DNA of 64,000 nt, from NCBI GenBank assembly GCA_016708845.1, contig JADJFB010000017.1, forward strand, positions 39,249 through 103,248, written 5' to 3'. The notes beneath the pieces are model-generated. The model did no database searches. It saw only the letters and a program-made list of their open reading frames with translations, and was not told where the DNA came from. The position numbers were made by a program, and so were the translations under genes. The DNA is from Bacteroidota bacterium (GTDB lineage: Bacteria; Bacteroidota; Bacteroidia; B-17B0; Aurantibacillaceae). Numbering within the stretch: the stretch's first letter is position 1; every line of letters starts with the position of its first letter. This document shows, piece after piece, positions 26,169 through 35,602 of this stretch.

Positions 26169-26864
26169 CTATAAAAATTTAAAATCAGAATCGATTTTAA
26201 AACCACGCAAAAATTCTTCTACTAACATTCTTTTCTTTCCAGCCATTTGCAGTTCCTTTATATATATGTATCCATTACTGCATGCAACTTTCAAAAATGT
26301 TTTGCTATCGCTTATTACTGTACCTGATGTTAAAGTATGATTACTTTCTTCCATTTCAGAAACAAAAATTTTAATTCCAAGTGTTTGATTATTCTTATCT
26401 ACAAACCTTTCTTGAAACAACATATTACCTGTATCAATCTCGTGCTTTAATTTAAAACTAGTAACACCACTTTCCGTTTCACCATTAATTACAGCCCAAT
26501 TAATAGGCGCAGCTCCCCTGTATTTAGGCAATAAAGATCCATGTAAATTATAGGTTCCTAAAGGCGGCATATTCCAAACCACTTCAGGTAACATTCTAAA
26601 AGCAACAACAATTTGTAAATCAGCATTTAATTTTTTTAATTCAGCTATAAATGCCTCGTCTTTTAATTTTTCGGGTTGTAATATATGTAAGCCTTTTTCT
26701 AACGCATATTTTTTTACGGCTGATTGTTGCAACTGTTGACCACGTCCTGCTGGTTTATCAGGCACAGTAACCACAGCAACAATCTCATAATTGTTTTGAA
26801 CTAATATATCTAAACTTGCAACAGCAAATTCAGGTGTTCCCATAAATATAATTCGCATCGGCAT
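26169..26864 (-). CDS. fmt: Methionyl-tRNA formyltransferase, internally shortened
   Basis: Formylates initiator Met-tRNA. The catalytic domain is complete: FMGTPEFAV, PDKPAGRGQ, the active-site Asn106 and His108 in NLHGSLLPKYRGAAPINW, and Asp144 in HEIDTGN. The family start corresponds to the second Met (residue 3). The protein is only 231 residues against about 310. After QERFVDKNN the sequence jumps straight to TLGIKIFVSEM, part of the C-terminal tRNA-binding domain. About 80 residues (the end of the catalytic domain, the linker and the first part of the C-terminal domain) are missing without loss of frame. The C-terminus is normal (ELQMAGKKRMLVEEFLRGFKI). Either a real in-frame deletion or a collapsed assembly. 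Confidence 0.85.
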   Translation of the reverse strand: MPMRIIFMGTPEFAVASLDILVQNNYEIVAVVTVPDKPAGRGQQLQQSAVKKYALEKGLHILQPEKLKDEAFIAELKKLNADLQIVVAFRMLPEVVWNMPPLGTYNLHGSLLPKYRGAAPINWAVINGETESGVTSFKLKHEIDTGNMLFQERFVDKNNQTLGIKIFVSEMEESNHTLTSGTVISDSKTFLKVACSNGYIYIKELQMAGKKRMLVEEFLRGFKIDSDFKFL

Positions 26865-26892
26865 TAATAATTTTTTGGTAAAGTTAAAATAC

Positions 26893-26900
26893 TAAATTTG
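26893..26900 (+). promoter_or_regulatory. -7 element of the SLC13 transporter gene
   Basis: TAAATTTG, 12 nt before ATG 26913. It overlaps the TTG at 26898 and so supports ATG 26913 as the start. Confidence 0.5.
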
Positions 26901-26912
26901 TTATATTATAAA

Positions 26913-28382
26913 ATGGATAAAAATATATCAAAATATCTTTTAATTCTTTTAGGTCCATTAGCGGCTTGTTTAATTTGGCTATTTACGGATTTAGATCCAG
27001 CTAATCCAAAAGTAAGTTTAATGGCAGGCATGGCAGTTTGGATGAGCTTATGGTGGTTTACAGAAGCCGTTCATTTAGCAGTTACTGCTTTAATTCCTTT
27101 TTTATTTATGCCTTTATTAGGGATAGCTGATACTAAGTCGGTAGCACAGCAATATACCGACAGTATTATATTTTTATTTATAGGAGGATTTATGTTGGCA
27201 TTTGCCATCGAAAAATGGCATTTACATAAACGTATTGCCATTAAAATATTATCTATCGTTGGAACCAAACCTCACCATATATTATTAGGTGTGATGTTGT
27301 CCTCTTATTTAATTAGTAATTGGATTTCGAATACTGCCACCACCATGATGTTATTTGGCGCTGTAATGGCTTTAATTAGTGAAACGGATGAGTTTATTAA
27401 CGGAGAAAAGAGTAAAGGAAGATTTGCAGCCGCTATCTTATTAGGCTTAGCATTTTCAGCAACTATTGGTGGAATGGCAACCCCAGTTGGAACTCCACCA
27501 AACATGTATTTCTTCAAAGCCTACAAAGAAGCATTTCCTGATTTAAATGATTTAAACTTTTTAAAATGGGCTTCAATTGGATTTCCTTTATCAGCGTTAT
27601 TTTTAACAGCCACTTTTTTCGTATTACGATTTTATTATTTACGAAAAAAAGTAACTATTACGAACTTAGGAAAAAATCATTTTAAAAATAATTATACCAC
27701 GCTAGGTAAATTTTCTTATGAAGAAAAATGGATTGCGGGTATTTTTGTAAGTTGTATGCTATTATGGTTTACACGCTCAGATATTGCATTTGAATCATTT
27801 ACGTATAAAGGTTGGAATCATTTGTTTTCAAATCCAAAATTAGTAGACGATGCATCCGTAGCAATTTTAGCGGCACTACTCTTATTCTTAATACCCAGCA
27901 AAAAAAATAAAGGAGAAGCTTTACTAGAATGGGAGGACGCTAAAAAAATTCGTTACGATATCATTTTAATGTTTGGTAGTGGTTTTGCCTTGGCTTATGG
28001 TTTTGATGTATCTGGCTTAAGTGATTGGTTGGCTCAATGTTTAACTGCTTTAAAAGGTGTTCCTATCTTTTTTATCATATTAGGAATATGTGTGATTGTA
28101 ACTATTATTAGTGAATTTGCTTCTAACATTGCCAGTATTCAGTTAGCTATTCCAGTAATGATTGCCTTACAAAAAGATTTAGACTTACCACCTTTGTTAT
28201 TAATGATTCCAGCGACCTTTGCGGCTTCTTTAGGATTTATGTTACCTGTTGCTACAGCCGCAAACACCATCGTATTTGGAACAAAACGCATTGATATAAA
28301 AGATATGTTTAAAGTCGGTTTAGTTTTAGATGCGATCGGGATTTTATTAATCACCCTATTTTGTTACCTCTATTTAGGATAA
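26913..28382 (+). CDS. SLC13/DASS family anion transporter
   Basis: About 489 residues with some 11-12 membrane segments. Family members are Na+-coupled or exchange transporters for dicarboxylates, citrate or sulfate. The two ion/substrate motifs are recognisable: ISNTATTMM with TPVGTPPN in the first half, and EFASNIASIQL with LPVATAANT in the second, where the usual SNT is replaced by SNI. The HLAVTALIPFLFMPLLG segment and GGFMLAFAIEKWHLHKR are typical. The 3' end overlaps the waaA gene on the other strand by 9 bp. The specific substrate cannot be assigned. Confidence 0.88.
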   Translation: MDKNISKYLLILLGPLAACLIWLFTDLDPANPKVSLMAGMAVWMSLWWFTEAVHLAVTALIPFLFMPLLGIADTKSVAQQYTDSIIFLFIGGFMLAFAIEKWHLHKRIAIKILSIVGTKPHHILLGVMLSSYLISNWISNTATTMMLFGAVMALISETDEFINGEKSKGRFAAAILLGLAFSATIGGMATPVGTPPNMYFFKAYKEAFPDLNDLNFLKWASIGFPLSALFLTATFFVLRFYYLRKKVTITNLGKNHFKNNYTTLGKFSYEEKWIAGIFVSCMLLWFTRSDIAFESFTYKGWNHLFSNPKLVDDASVAILAALLLFLIPSKKNKGEALLEWEDAKKIRYDIILMFGSGFALAYGFDVSGLSDWLAQCLTALKGVPIFFIILGICVIVTIISEFASNIASIQLAIPVMIALQKDLDLPPLLLMIPATFAASLGFMLPVATAANTIVFGTKRIDIKDMFKVGLVLDAIGILLITLFCYLYLG

Positions 28383-29630
28383 TAGATAAGACTTTAAGTC
28401 TTCAACAATTTTATGTGTAGCCCCAGAGTTTTTAAGCACATAGTTTTTAGCTAATCGAGAGGATTCAGACAACACTTTTTTATCTTCTATGAGTGTGCTT
28501 AATTGTTTTGTTAATTCATTAGCATCATTCACAACAAAGCCCGCATTTAAATCAATCACTTCAAATGCTTCGTTAAACTTCTTATAGTTTGGTCCAAATA
28601 AAACTGGCAAGCCATAAACGGTTGGTTCTAAAATATTATGTATACCATTCGTAAAACCCCCTCCAATAAAAGCAACCGTGCCATATTGATAAATAGAAGA
28701 TAAAAAACCAATGGCATTCACTACTAAAATTGAATCTGTATATGCTGGAGGATTAACAGAGAATAAATGAAAAGGTAATTGATTTTTGTACAAAAGATTT
28801 TTTAAGCGATCAATATTCTTTTTATCTATTTCGTGGGGAGCAATAATTAATTTTATATGAGGATGTTTTTCTTTTAATTGAACGTACGATTCAATTAAAT
28901 AATCTTCGTCTTTTTGCCAAGAACTTCCTGCTATAATCACAAAAGAATCTTTAGCAAAATCTTCGATTTCCTTTATTTGTTTTGGAGATGAACAAATTTG
29001 CAAAACTCTATCAAATCGAGTATCTCCAGCCAAAACACCAGTGCCTACTTTCAATACTCTTAATAATTTTATTGAATGAACATCTTGTGTATAAACTGTT
29101 TTGTAGGTTTTTAAAGCTCTTCTGAAATTGCCACCATACCATTTAAAAAAGGATTGGTGTTTTTTTATAACCGTCGAAATTAAAAAAGTGGGAATTTCTT
29201 TTCTCTCTAATTCAAATAGATAATTTAACCAAAATTCATACTTCACAAAAATAGCGAGTTTAGGTTTTAAGATTGCTAAAAACGCTTTTGAATTAGAAGT
29301 TGTATCATGAGGCAAATACGTTACTAAATCAGCAAAAGGATAATTCTTTTGAATCTCATAACCAGACGGCGAGAAAAATGTTAAGACTATTTTTTGCTGA
29401 GGGTTTTCTTTTTTGATTTTTTCAATGACTGGTCTGCCTTGCTCAAACTCTCCTAAAGACGCACAATGAAACCAAATGGCATTTTCTAATTTTAAAACCT
29501 CAACTTTCTTTCTCAAATTCACTTGCCAGTTTCTTCGACCTTCTAGCCACAACTTAGCTTTAGGATTAAATGGCGAAGCCAATTGTAATCCCAATTTAAA
29601 TAAGTGTATGCCGAGGTTGTATAAAAACAT
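28374..29630 (-). CDS. waaA: 3-deoxy-D-manno-octulosonic acid (Kdo) transferase
   Basis: 418 residues. Transfers Kdo from CMP-Kdo to lipid IVA at the inner membrane during LPS synthesis. An N-terminal membrane anchor (MFLYNLGIHLFKLGLQ) is followed by the family motif WFHCASLGEFEQGRPVIEK with the catalytic Glu. Later come TFFSPSGYE, KPKLAIFVKYEFW, AGDTRFDRV, IIAGSSWQKDED, APHEID and the GT-B donor-site motif FIGGGFTNGIHNILEP. Length is normal. A strong terminator directly upstream separates it from parC, so it needs its own promoter. Confidence 0.93.
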   Translation of the reverse strand: MFLYNLGIHLFKLGLQLASPFNPKAKLWLEGRRNWQVNLRKKVEVLKLENAIWFHCASLGEFEQGRPVIEKIKKENPQQKIVLTFFSPSGYEIQKNYPFADLVTYLPHDTTSNSKAFLAILKPKLAIFVKYEFWLNYLFELERKEIPTFLISTVIKKHQSFFKWYGGNFRRALKTYKTVYTQDVHSIKLLRVLKVGTGVLAGDTRFDRVLQICSSPKQIKEIEDFAKDSFVIIAGSSWQKDEDYLIESYVQLKEKHPHIKLIIAPHEIDKKNIDRLKNLLYKNQLPFHLFSVNPPAYTDSILVVNAIGFLSSIYQYGTVAFIGGGFTNGIHNILEPTVYGLPVLFGPNYKKFNEAFEVIDLNAGFVVNDANELTKQLSTLIEDKKVLSESSRLAKNYVLKNSGATHKIVEDLKSYLLS

Positions 29631-29636
29631 GATTTA

Positions 29637-29677
29637 ATAAAAAAAACGCTGCCAGAATATAAAACTCTGGCAGCGTT
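29637..29677 (-). terminator. Terminator after parC
   Basis: A 12-bp perfect stem AACGCTGCCAGA / TCTGGCAGCGTT with a T run on the minus strand, immediately before the waaA start. Confidence 0.9.
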
Positions 29678-29685
29678 AAGAAAAT

Positions 29686-32310
29686 TTAAAATTCAAAATT
29701 AATTTGTCCGTCTTTTCCTTTAAAATTATTTGGATCTAATTTCTCCATGGCTCTTCGATGCAGTTCCATTGGCGACATACCATTTTCACCAATATTTTCA
29801 TCCTCTTCCTCATAATCATCCATCACAATTTCTCCAGACACTCTTAAATTAATTTCTTTTACTTTATAAGATGTTAATTTTTTTCCTTTAGCTTTCATAT
29901 TCACCATTGGAGCAAATTCCACTAAATTAACCGCTTCGTCAGGAATCACTTTATCTTTTTCCTTATTGAATTTAATATCAACAATTGGTAGAATTTGTGA
30001 AGTGACTAACTCAATACGAGAATTTTCATTCTCAGTAATAATTAATGTTTTAGTAGTTGTATTTTCTGGAATAAAACGCTTCGTAATATAAGATTTACTT
30101 TCGCCATCATAATAAATACAAGACAATACTAACTCAGGATAATATTTTTCGATAAGTACAATATCATCATCAAAATGATTTAATACATCGTAAGTGTATA
30201 ATTTATACATTCCTTTACTAGTAACAGTTAGAATTTTATCGTCGCCTGCAAACTTACCTAAATATGTTCCCTTACTTTCTTTATTTAAACGATGTACGGC
30301 ATCATTAAACCAATAATCTTCGGCAGCTAAGGTTGAAGTTCCTTTAGTTTTTAATAATACTTTTTTAACTGCATACTTTGTTACAATGTTTCCTGTAGAT
30401 GCTCTTCCTTTCACTGGAATTTCAGCAAAGTCAACATCCAACTCAAATTTACGTAAACCAGCCACTGGTTTTAAAATCACTTGTACTTTTTCAGCCTCTC
30501 CATTTGGATTAATAGTAAACCAATGTACATTAGAGTTTGGAGAACCTTTCGTTAAATCATATTCTTTATCACGTGTAACGCCCGTTACATTAAAACGTTT
30601 GATAAAGGTTACGCCTTTTGGTCCATCTGTATAAATCATATTATACGTTGTACGCTCGTCATTTTTTCGGAAGATGGCGATGTAAACGATGTCTTTTCCA
30701 ATAAACACTTTATCAGCTACTTTAAACACTTTCATTTTACCTTCTTTTGTAAAGGCTATGATTTCATCCAAGTCTGAGCAATCACATACAAACTCGTCTT
30801 TCTTTAAACTCTTACCAGCAAAACCTTCCGCACGATTCACATATAACTTTTCGTTAGCCATAATTACTTCAGTAGCAACAATAGTTTCTAACTCTTTGGT
30901 TTCTGTTTTACGTTCTCGGCCTGCTCCGTATTTTTTCTTTAAATTTTTAAAATACTCAACCGCATAATCTACTAAGTTAGCTAAATGACCTTTTACAGTT
31001 TCAATTTTAGCATCTAACTCTTTCATGTGTTCCTCAGCTTTAATACTGTCGAAACGCGTGATACGAATCATTGGAATTTGAGTTAAACGTTGCAAATCTT
31101 CATCCGTAATTTCTCTGATTAATTTTTTACGGTGTGGTTTAAAGCGTTCGTATAAATATTCATATAAGGTTTCTCTTGTAGAATATTTCTTAAAGTCGAT
31201 ATACATTTCTTCTTTAATAAATAATTTTTCTAAAGAAGAGAAATGCCATTTTTCTTGAAGTTCACTTAATTCAATTTCTAACTCACGTTTTAATAAAGCC
31301 AACGTTTGTTGAGTAGAGATTTTTAAAATTTCGCTAACACCAACAAAACGAGGTTTCTTATCCTCAATAATACAAGCATTTGGCGATATACTTAATTCAC
31401 AATTCGTGAAAGCATATAACGCATCAATGGTTTTATCAGGAGAAATTCCGGGTTGTAAGTGAATTAAAATTTCAACATTTTCGGAAGTATTATCTTCTAC
31501 TTTTTTGATCTTAATTTTTCCTTTATCATTAGCCGCAATAATCGAATCAATTAAAGTGCCTGTTGTTGTACCAAAAGGAATTTCAGAAATAATTAATGTT
31601 TTAGAATTTAATTCTTTAACACGAGCTCTAATTTTAACCTTACCGCCACGTAATCCGTCTTTGTAATCGCTAAAATCGGCAATACCACCTGTAACAAAAT
31701 CAGGATAAATAACCGCTTTACGTCCACGTAAAATTTGAATAGATGCATCAATTAACTCATTAAAATTATGTGGTAAAATCTTTGTTGCTAAACCAACTGC
31801 AATACCTTCAACACCGTGTGCTAATACTAATGGAAATTTAACAGGTAATGTAATTGGTTCTTTATTACGACCATCGTAACTCATTCCCCAATTAGTAGTT
31901 TTAGGATTGAAAATAATTTCTTGTCCTAATTTAGATAAACGCGCTTCGATATAACGAGGAGCAGCAGCGCTATCTCCAGTTAATATATTACCCCAGTTTC
32001 CTTGCATATCAATTAGCAAGTCTTTCTGTCCAATAGCAACTAAGGCATCACCAATACTGGCATCACCGTGAGGGTGATACTTCATGGTATTACCAATTAA
32101 GTTCGCTACTTTATTGTAACGTCCGTCTTCTAATTCCCACATACTATGTAAAATACGACGCTGTACTGGCTTTAAGCCATCTTCCATGGCTGGCACAGCA
32201 CGCTCTAAAATTACATAAGAGGCATAATCAATAAACCAGGTTTTAAACATGCCTGAAACATGTTTTACTGTACCTAATTCGTTGTGTTCGTTATTTATAT
32301 TTTCTTCCAT
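29686..32310 (-). CDS. parC: DNA topoisomerase IV subunit A (type IIA topoisomerase)
   Basis: 874 residues, full length. The DNA-cleaving Tyr is residue 120 in SAAAPRYIEAR. The winged-helix region has GLKPVQRRILHSMWE and KYHPHGDASIGDALV, with Ala where E. coli GyrA has Ser83. The C-terminal half holds the beta-pinwheel DNA-wrapping domain, which lacks a clear GyrA box (QRRGGKG). This and the neighbouring parE favour topoisomerase IV over gyrase. An acidic tail (DDYEEEDENIG) precedes the end. It lies 61 nt after parE, within the same transcript, with a dispersed repeat in the gap. Confidence 0.9.
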   Translation of the reverse strand: MEENINNEHNELGTVKHVSGMFKTWFIDYASYVILERAVPAMEDGLKPVQRRILHSMWELEDGRYNKVANLIGNTMKYHPHGDASIGDALVAIGQKDLLIDMQGNWGNILTGDSAAAPRYIEARLSKLGQEIIFNPKTTNWGMSYDGRNKEPITLPVKFPLVLAHGVEGIAVGLATKILPHNFNELIDASIQILRGRKAVIYPDFVTGGIADFSDYKDGLRGGKVKIRARVKELNSKTLIISEIPFGTTTGTLIDSIIAANDKGKIKIKKVEDNTSENVEILIHLQPGISPDKTIDALYAFTNCELSISPNACIIEDKKPRFVGVSEILKISTQQTLALLKRELEIELSELQEKWHFSSLEKLFIKEEMYIDFKKYSTRETLYEYLYERFKPHRKKLIREITDEDLQRLTQIPMIRITRFDSIKAEEHMKELDAKIETVKGHLANLVDYAVEYFKNLKKKYGAGRERKTETKELETIVATEVIMANEKLYVNRAEGFAGKSLKKDEFVCDCSDLDEIIAFTKEGKMKVFKVADKVFIGKDIVYIAIFRKNDERTTYNMIYTDGPKGVTFIKRFNVTGVTRDKEYDLTKGSPNSNVHWFTINPNGEAEKVQVILKPVAGLRKFELDVDFAEIPVKGRASTGNIVTKYAVKKVLLKTKGTSTLAAEDYWFNDAVHRLNKESKGTYLGKFAGDDKILTVTSKGMYKLYTYDVLNHFDDDIVLIEKYYPELVLSCIYYDGESKSYITKRFIPENTTTKTLIITENENSRIELVTSQILPIVDIKFNKEKDKVIPDEAVNLVEFAPMVNMKAKGKKLTSYKVKEINLRVSGEIVMDDYEEEDENIGENGMSPMELHRRAMEKLDPNNFKGKDGQINFEF

Positions 32311-32338
32311 TTTTCTAAATCATTCTTTTAAAAATAGT

Positions 32339-32361
32339 CTTCGACTCCTCTCAGACTGACA
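32339..32361 (+). repeat. Dispersed CTTCGACTCCGCTCAG-type repeat, copy in the parE-parC gap
   Basis: CTTCGACTCCTCTCAGACTG followed by ACA. Nearly identical to copies at 39242 and 40232. Confidence 0.75.
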
Positions 32362-32371
32362 TCTATTTTAA

Positions 32372-34237
32372 TTACGCTTTCAACAACTCTTCTTCTGCAT
32401 CCACCTCAACACGTAAATTCTCAATAATAAACTCTTGTCTATCTTGCGTATTTTTACCCATGTAGTAACTTAACAATTGTTGAATAGACGCTTGTTGATC
32501 TAATAATACTGGTTCTAAACGAATATCTTTTCCGATAAAATGCTTGAACTCATCTGGCGAAATCTCACCTAATCCCTTAAATCGTGTAATCTCTGGCTTA
32601 GGCCCTAACTTAGCAATGGCAGCTTTACGCTCTTCATCGCTATAGCAGTAGGCTGTTTCTTTTTTATTACGAACACGGAATAAAGGTGTTTGTAAAATGT
32701 AGACGTGCCCATTTTTTACCAAATCAGGGAAGAACTGTAAGAAGAAGGTTAACAACAACAAACGAATGTGCATTCCATCCACATCGGCATCGGTAGCAAT
32801 CACCACATTGTTATATCTTAAATCTTCTAAGCTATCTTCAATATTTAAAGCGGCTTGTAATAAGTTAAACTCTTCGTTTTCGTAAACAATTTTTTTACCT
32901 AAGCCAAAAGAGTTTAATGGCTTACCTTTTAAACTAAATACGGCTTGCGTATTAACATCACGTGTTTTAGTAATTGAACCACTTGCCGAATCACCCTCAC
33001 AAATAAATAAAGTAGTTTCGTGAGCACGAGGATTTTTCACTTCATCCAAATGCACTCTACAATCACGTAGTTTTTTATTATGTAAGTTCGATTTTTTAGC
33101 ACGCTCTCGCGCTAATTTTTGAATACCAGATAATTCTTTACGTTCACGCTCATTGGCAACAATCTTAGCTTCAATAGCTCTGGCCGTTTCTGGATTTTTA
33201 TGTAAGTAATTATCTAACTGCTGCTTAATAAAATCTCCAACGAATGAACGCATGGTTTGTCCACCTGGAGCAACTTCTTGTGAACCTAATTTTGTTTTTG
33301 TTTGAGATTCAAACACTGGCTCTTGTACACGAACAGAAATAGCGGCAATAATTGATTTACGAACATCCGCTGGATCAAAATCTTTTTTATAAAACTCACG
33401 AATGGTTTTTACAACCGCTTCTCTAAATGCCGCTTGATGTGTTCCTCCTTGTGTTGTATATTGACCATTAACATAAGAATAATATTCTTCCGAATAATGT
33501 TCGTTACTATGCGTCATAGCTAATTCTATATCATCACCTTTTAAGTGAACGATAGGATATAAAATTTCGCCAGTAATATTTTTTTCTAATAAATCTTTTA
33601 AACCATTATCTGATTTATAAACTTGTCCATTAAAGAATAAAGTTAAGCCTGTATTTAAGAACGCATAGTTCCATAACATCTTATCAATATACTCATGAAC
33701 ATAATGGTATTTTTTAAAGATCGTGTCATCTGGTCTGAACTCTACATAAGTACCATTTGCTTCCGTTGTTTTTTCAAGCTTCGATTCTTTAACTAAATTA
33801 CCACAAGAAAAATCGGCGGTTTTAGATTGACCATCACGAAAAGCCGTTACTCTAAAATTAATAGATAAAGCATTTACTGCTTTTGTACCTACTCCATTTA
33901 AACCAATTGATTTTTTAAAGGCATCACTATCATATTTACCACCCGTGTTGATTTTAGAAACTACCTCAACCACTTTTCCTAAAGGAATACCACGACCATA
34001 ATCTCGAATAGAAACAGCGCCATCTTTTACTGCAACTTCAATCTTCTTTCCAGCACCCATCATAAACTCATCAATAGAGTTATCCATCACCTCTTTGATT
34101 AGTACATAAATACCATCATCAAAGGCGGAACCATCTCCAAGCTTACCAATATACATCCCAGGTCGCATACGAATATGCTCTTTCCAATCGAGGGATTTAA
34201 TACTGTCTTCGTTATAACTTGCTATTTCTTTTGCCAT
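32372..34237 (-). CDS. parE: DNA topoisomerase IV subunit B
   Basis: 621 residues, the short ParE/GyrB form. The GHKL ATPase domain has EVMDNSIDEF, DYGRGIP and GLNGVGTKAVNALS. The TOPRIM domain has EGDSASG and the Mg2+-binding DADVDGMHIR, and the C-terminus ITRFKGLGEISPDEF is typical. It decatenates chromosomes together with ParC, encoded immediately downstream. It starts 81 nt after the AIM24 gene on the same strand, in a series that begins at ychF. Confidence 0.92.
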   Translation of the reverse strand: MAKEIASYNEDSIKSLDWKEHIRMRPGMYIGKLGDGSAFDDGIYVLIKEVMDNSIDEFMMGAGKKIEVAVKDGAVSIRDYGRGIPLGKVVEVVSKINTGGKYDSDAFKKSIGLNGVGTKAVNALSINFRVTAFRDGQSKTADFSCGNLVKESKLEKTTEANGTYVEFRPDDTIFKKYHYVHEYIDKMLWNYAFLNTGLTLFFNGQVYKSDNGLKDLLEKNITGEILYPIVHLKGDDIELAMTHSNEHYSEEYYSYVNGQYTTQGGTHQAAFREAVVKTIREFYKKDFDPADVRKSIIAAISVRVQEPVFESQTKTKLGSQEVAPGGQTMRSFVGDFIKQQLDNYLHKNPETARAIEAKIVANERERKELSGIQKLARERAKKSNLHNKKLRDCRVHLDEVKNPRAHETTLFICEGDSASGSITKTRDVNTQAVFSLKGKPLNSFGLGKKIVYENEEFNLLQAALNIEDSLEDLRYNNVVIATDADVDGMHIRLLLLTFFLQFFPDLVKNGHVYILQTPLFRVRNKKETAYCYSDEERKAAIAKLGPKPEITRFKGLGEISPDEFKHFIGKDIRLEPVLLDQQASIQQLLSYYMGKNTQDRQEFIIENLRVEVDAEEELLKA

Positions 34238-34318
34238 ATCTTTTTAATTTGAAATTTAAAGTCAAAATTTAAAAGAGAACCTACTTATAAATTTTAACTT
34301 CTAACTTTGACTAATTTT

Positions 34319-35094
34319 TTAATCCCCGTCTAATAAATTCCCTAAGCCACCTAAAATACTTCCTTCTTCTTTTCTTGCGCCTCTGCCGTATGATAAAATT
34401 CTACCAGCTAAACGGCTAATTGGTAATGTTTGAATCCATACTTTTCCTGGTCCACGAAGTACTGCGTAAAAAACGCCTTCGCCACCAAACAACGTATTTT
34501 TTACACCACCAATAAATTGAATATCGTAATTCACATCTGCCGTAAATGCCACAATACAACCTGTATCAATTTTTAAAACTTCGCCTGGTTGCAAAACTTT
34601 TTCAATTACATGGCCTCCACTATGCACAAAAGCCATTCCATCACCTTCTAACTTTTGCATGATGAATCCTTCGCCACCAAATAAACCAGTTCCTAATTTC
34701 TTTTGAAATTCAATGCCAACCTGCACACCTTTTGCTGCACATAAAAACTATCTTTCTGACAAATAATTTTATTTCCTAAGCGCGCTAAATCCATCGGAAT
34801 AATTTTACCAGCATAAGGTGCTGCAAAAGTTACCTGACGTTTTTGTTGTGAGTTGTTTGTGTAAACAGTCATGAATAAATTTTCGCCAGTTAACAAACGC
34901 TTACCTGCTGTAAATAATTTACCCATAAAACCACTTTCATTACCATCACCAAACAACGTTTGCATCTGAACGCCATCGGTCATCATCATAAAACTTCCTG
35001 GCTCTGCGATAACAGCTTCTTGTGGATCTAATTCAATCTCCACACATTGCATTTCTTCTCCAAATAATTTGTAGTCTATTTCGTGATTGTTCAT
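34319..35094 (-). CDS. AIM24/TIGR00266 family protein, one frameshift
   Basis: A beta-rich protein of the AIM24 (TIGR00266) family, of unknown biochemical role. The N-terminal half is in the frame 34693-35094 (VIAEPGSFMMMTDGVQMQT, LTGENLFMTVY, GKIIPMDLA). The C-terminal half is in the frame 34319-34726 (FGGEGFIMQKLEGDGMAFVHSGG, FFxxGG-like IQFIGGVKNTLFGGEG, RGPGKVWIQTLP, Gly-rich tail). Restoring one T in the T run near 34743 gives QKDSFLCAAKGVQVGIEF and joins the halves into about 258 residues, normal for the family. Probably a consensus error. Confidence 0.88.
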
Positions 35095-35134
35095 TGTTAA
35101 ATTTTAGTTTCTTGTTGTTAGTTTCTTGTTAGTT

Positions 35135-35527
35135 CTACTTTTTAAATTTGTTTCCTCTTATCTCCGAGTTGTTTAAATATGATATAAATTTTCCTAGTTT
35201 TCCTGCCAATAATAAACATTCTTCTTGAAGTAAATCATGTTCCTCTTTTTCCAAAAACCTTCTATCTAAAGTTCTATATAACTGTGACCTAACTTCTCCT
35301 AACGACCCTTTTGATATTGCTAAAAACTGTATAAATTCTCTATTTCCATCTCTTTCAAATCCTTCCGATATATTATCCATTACAGAACCTGCAGAACGAT
35401 CTAGTTGACTTTTCAAATCATAATTCTTTGCTTCACTTAGTTTTTCTAATAATGGAACAATTTTAATATTTAATTGTCTTGCTAACTGCCAAACATCCAA
35501 ATCTTCAAACTTTTTAATTGTTGCCAT
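35135..35527 (-). CDS. Four-helix-bundle protein (23S rRNA intervening-sequence family)
   Basis: 130 residues. Signatures are FEDLDVWQLARQL, LKSQLDRSAGSVMDNISEGFER and FLAISKGSLGEVRSQL. The family was first found inside 23S rRNA intervening sequences but is scattered as free-standing genes throughout Bacteroidota; its function is unknown. The encoded protein is intact. The gene sits between ychF and the AIM24 gene, with repeat-like sequences on both sides (35555-35593, and GTTTCTTGTT repeats near 35104-35130), which suggests it may have arrived as a mobile unit. Confidence 0.9.
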   Translation of the reverse strand: MATIKKFEDLDVWQLARQLNIKIVPLLEKLSEAKNYDLKSQLDRSAGSVMDNISEGFERDGNREFIQFLAISKGSLGEVRSQLYRTLDRRFLEKEEHDLLQEECLLLAGKLGKFISYLNNSEIRGNKFKK

Positions 35528-35554
35528 ATTTTAATTTCTGTTTTCTAGTTTTAT

Positions 35555-35593
35555 GTTTCTGGTTACTACAACTTGAAACATCAAACCAGAAAC
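35555..35593. repeat. Short inverted repeat between ychF and the four-helix protein gene
   Basis: Perfect 10-bp arms GTTTCTGGTT / AACCAGAAAC around 19 nt. A degenerate copy with the same interior (TGAAACnTCAAAC) lies on the other side of ychF at 36733-36768. Confidence 0.65.
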
Positions 35594-35602
35594 TAATAAC
35601 TT

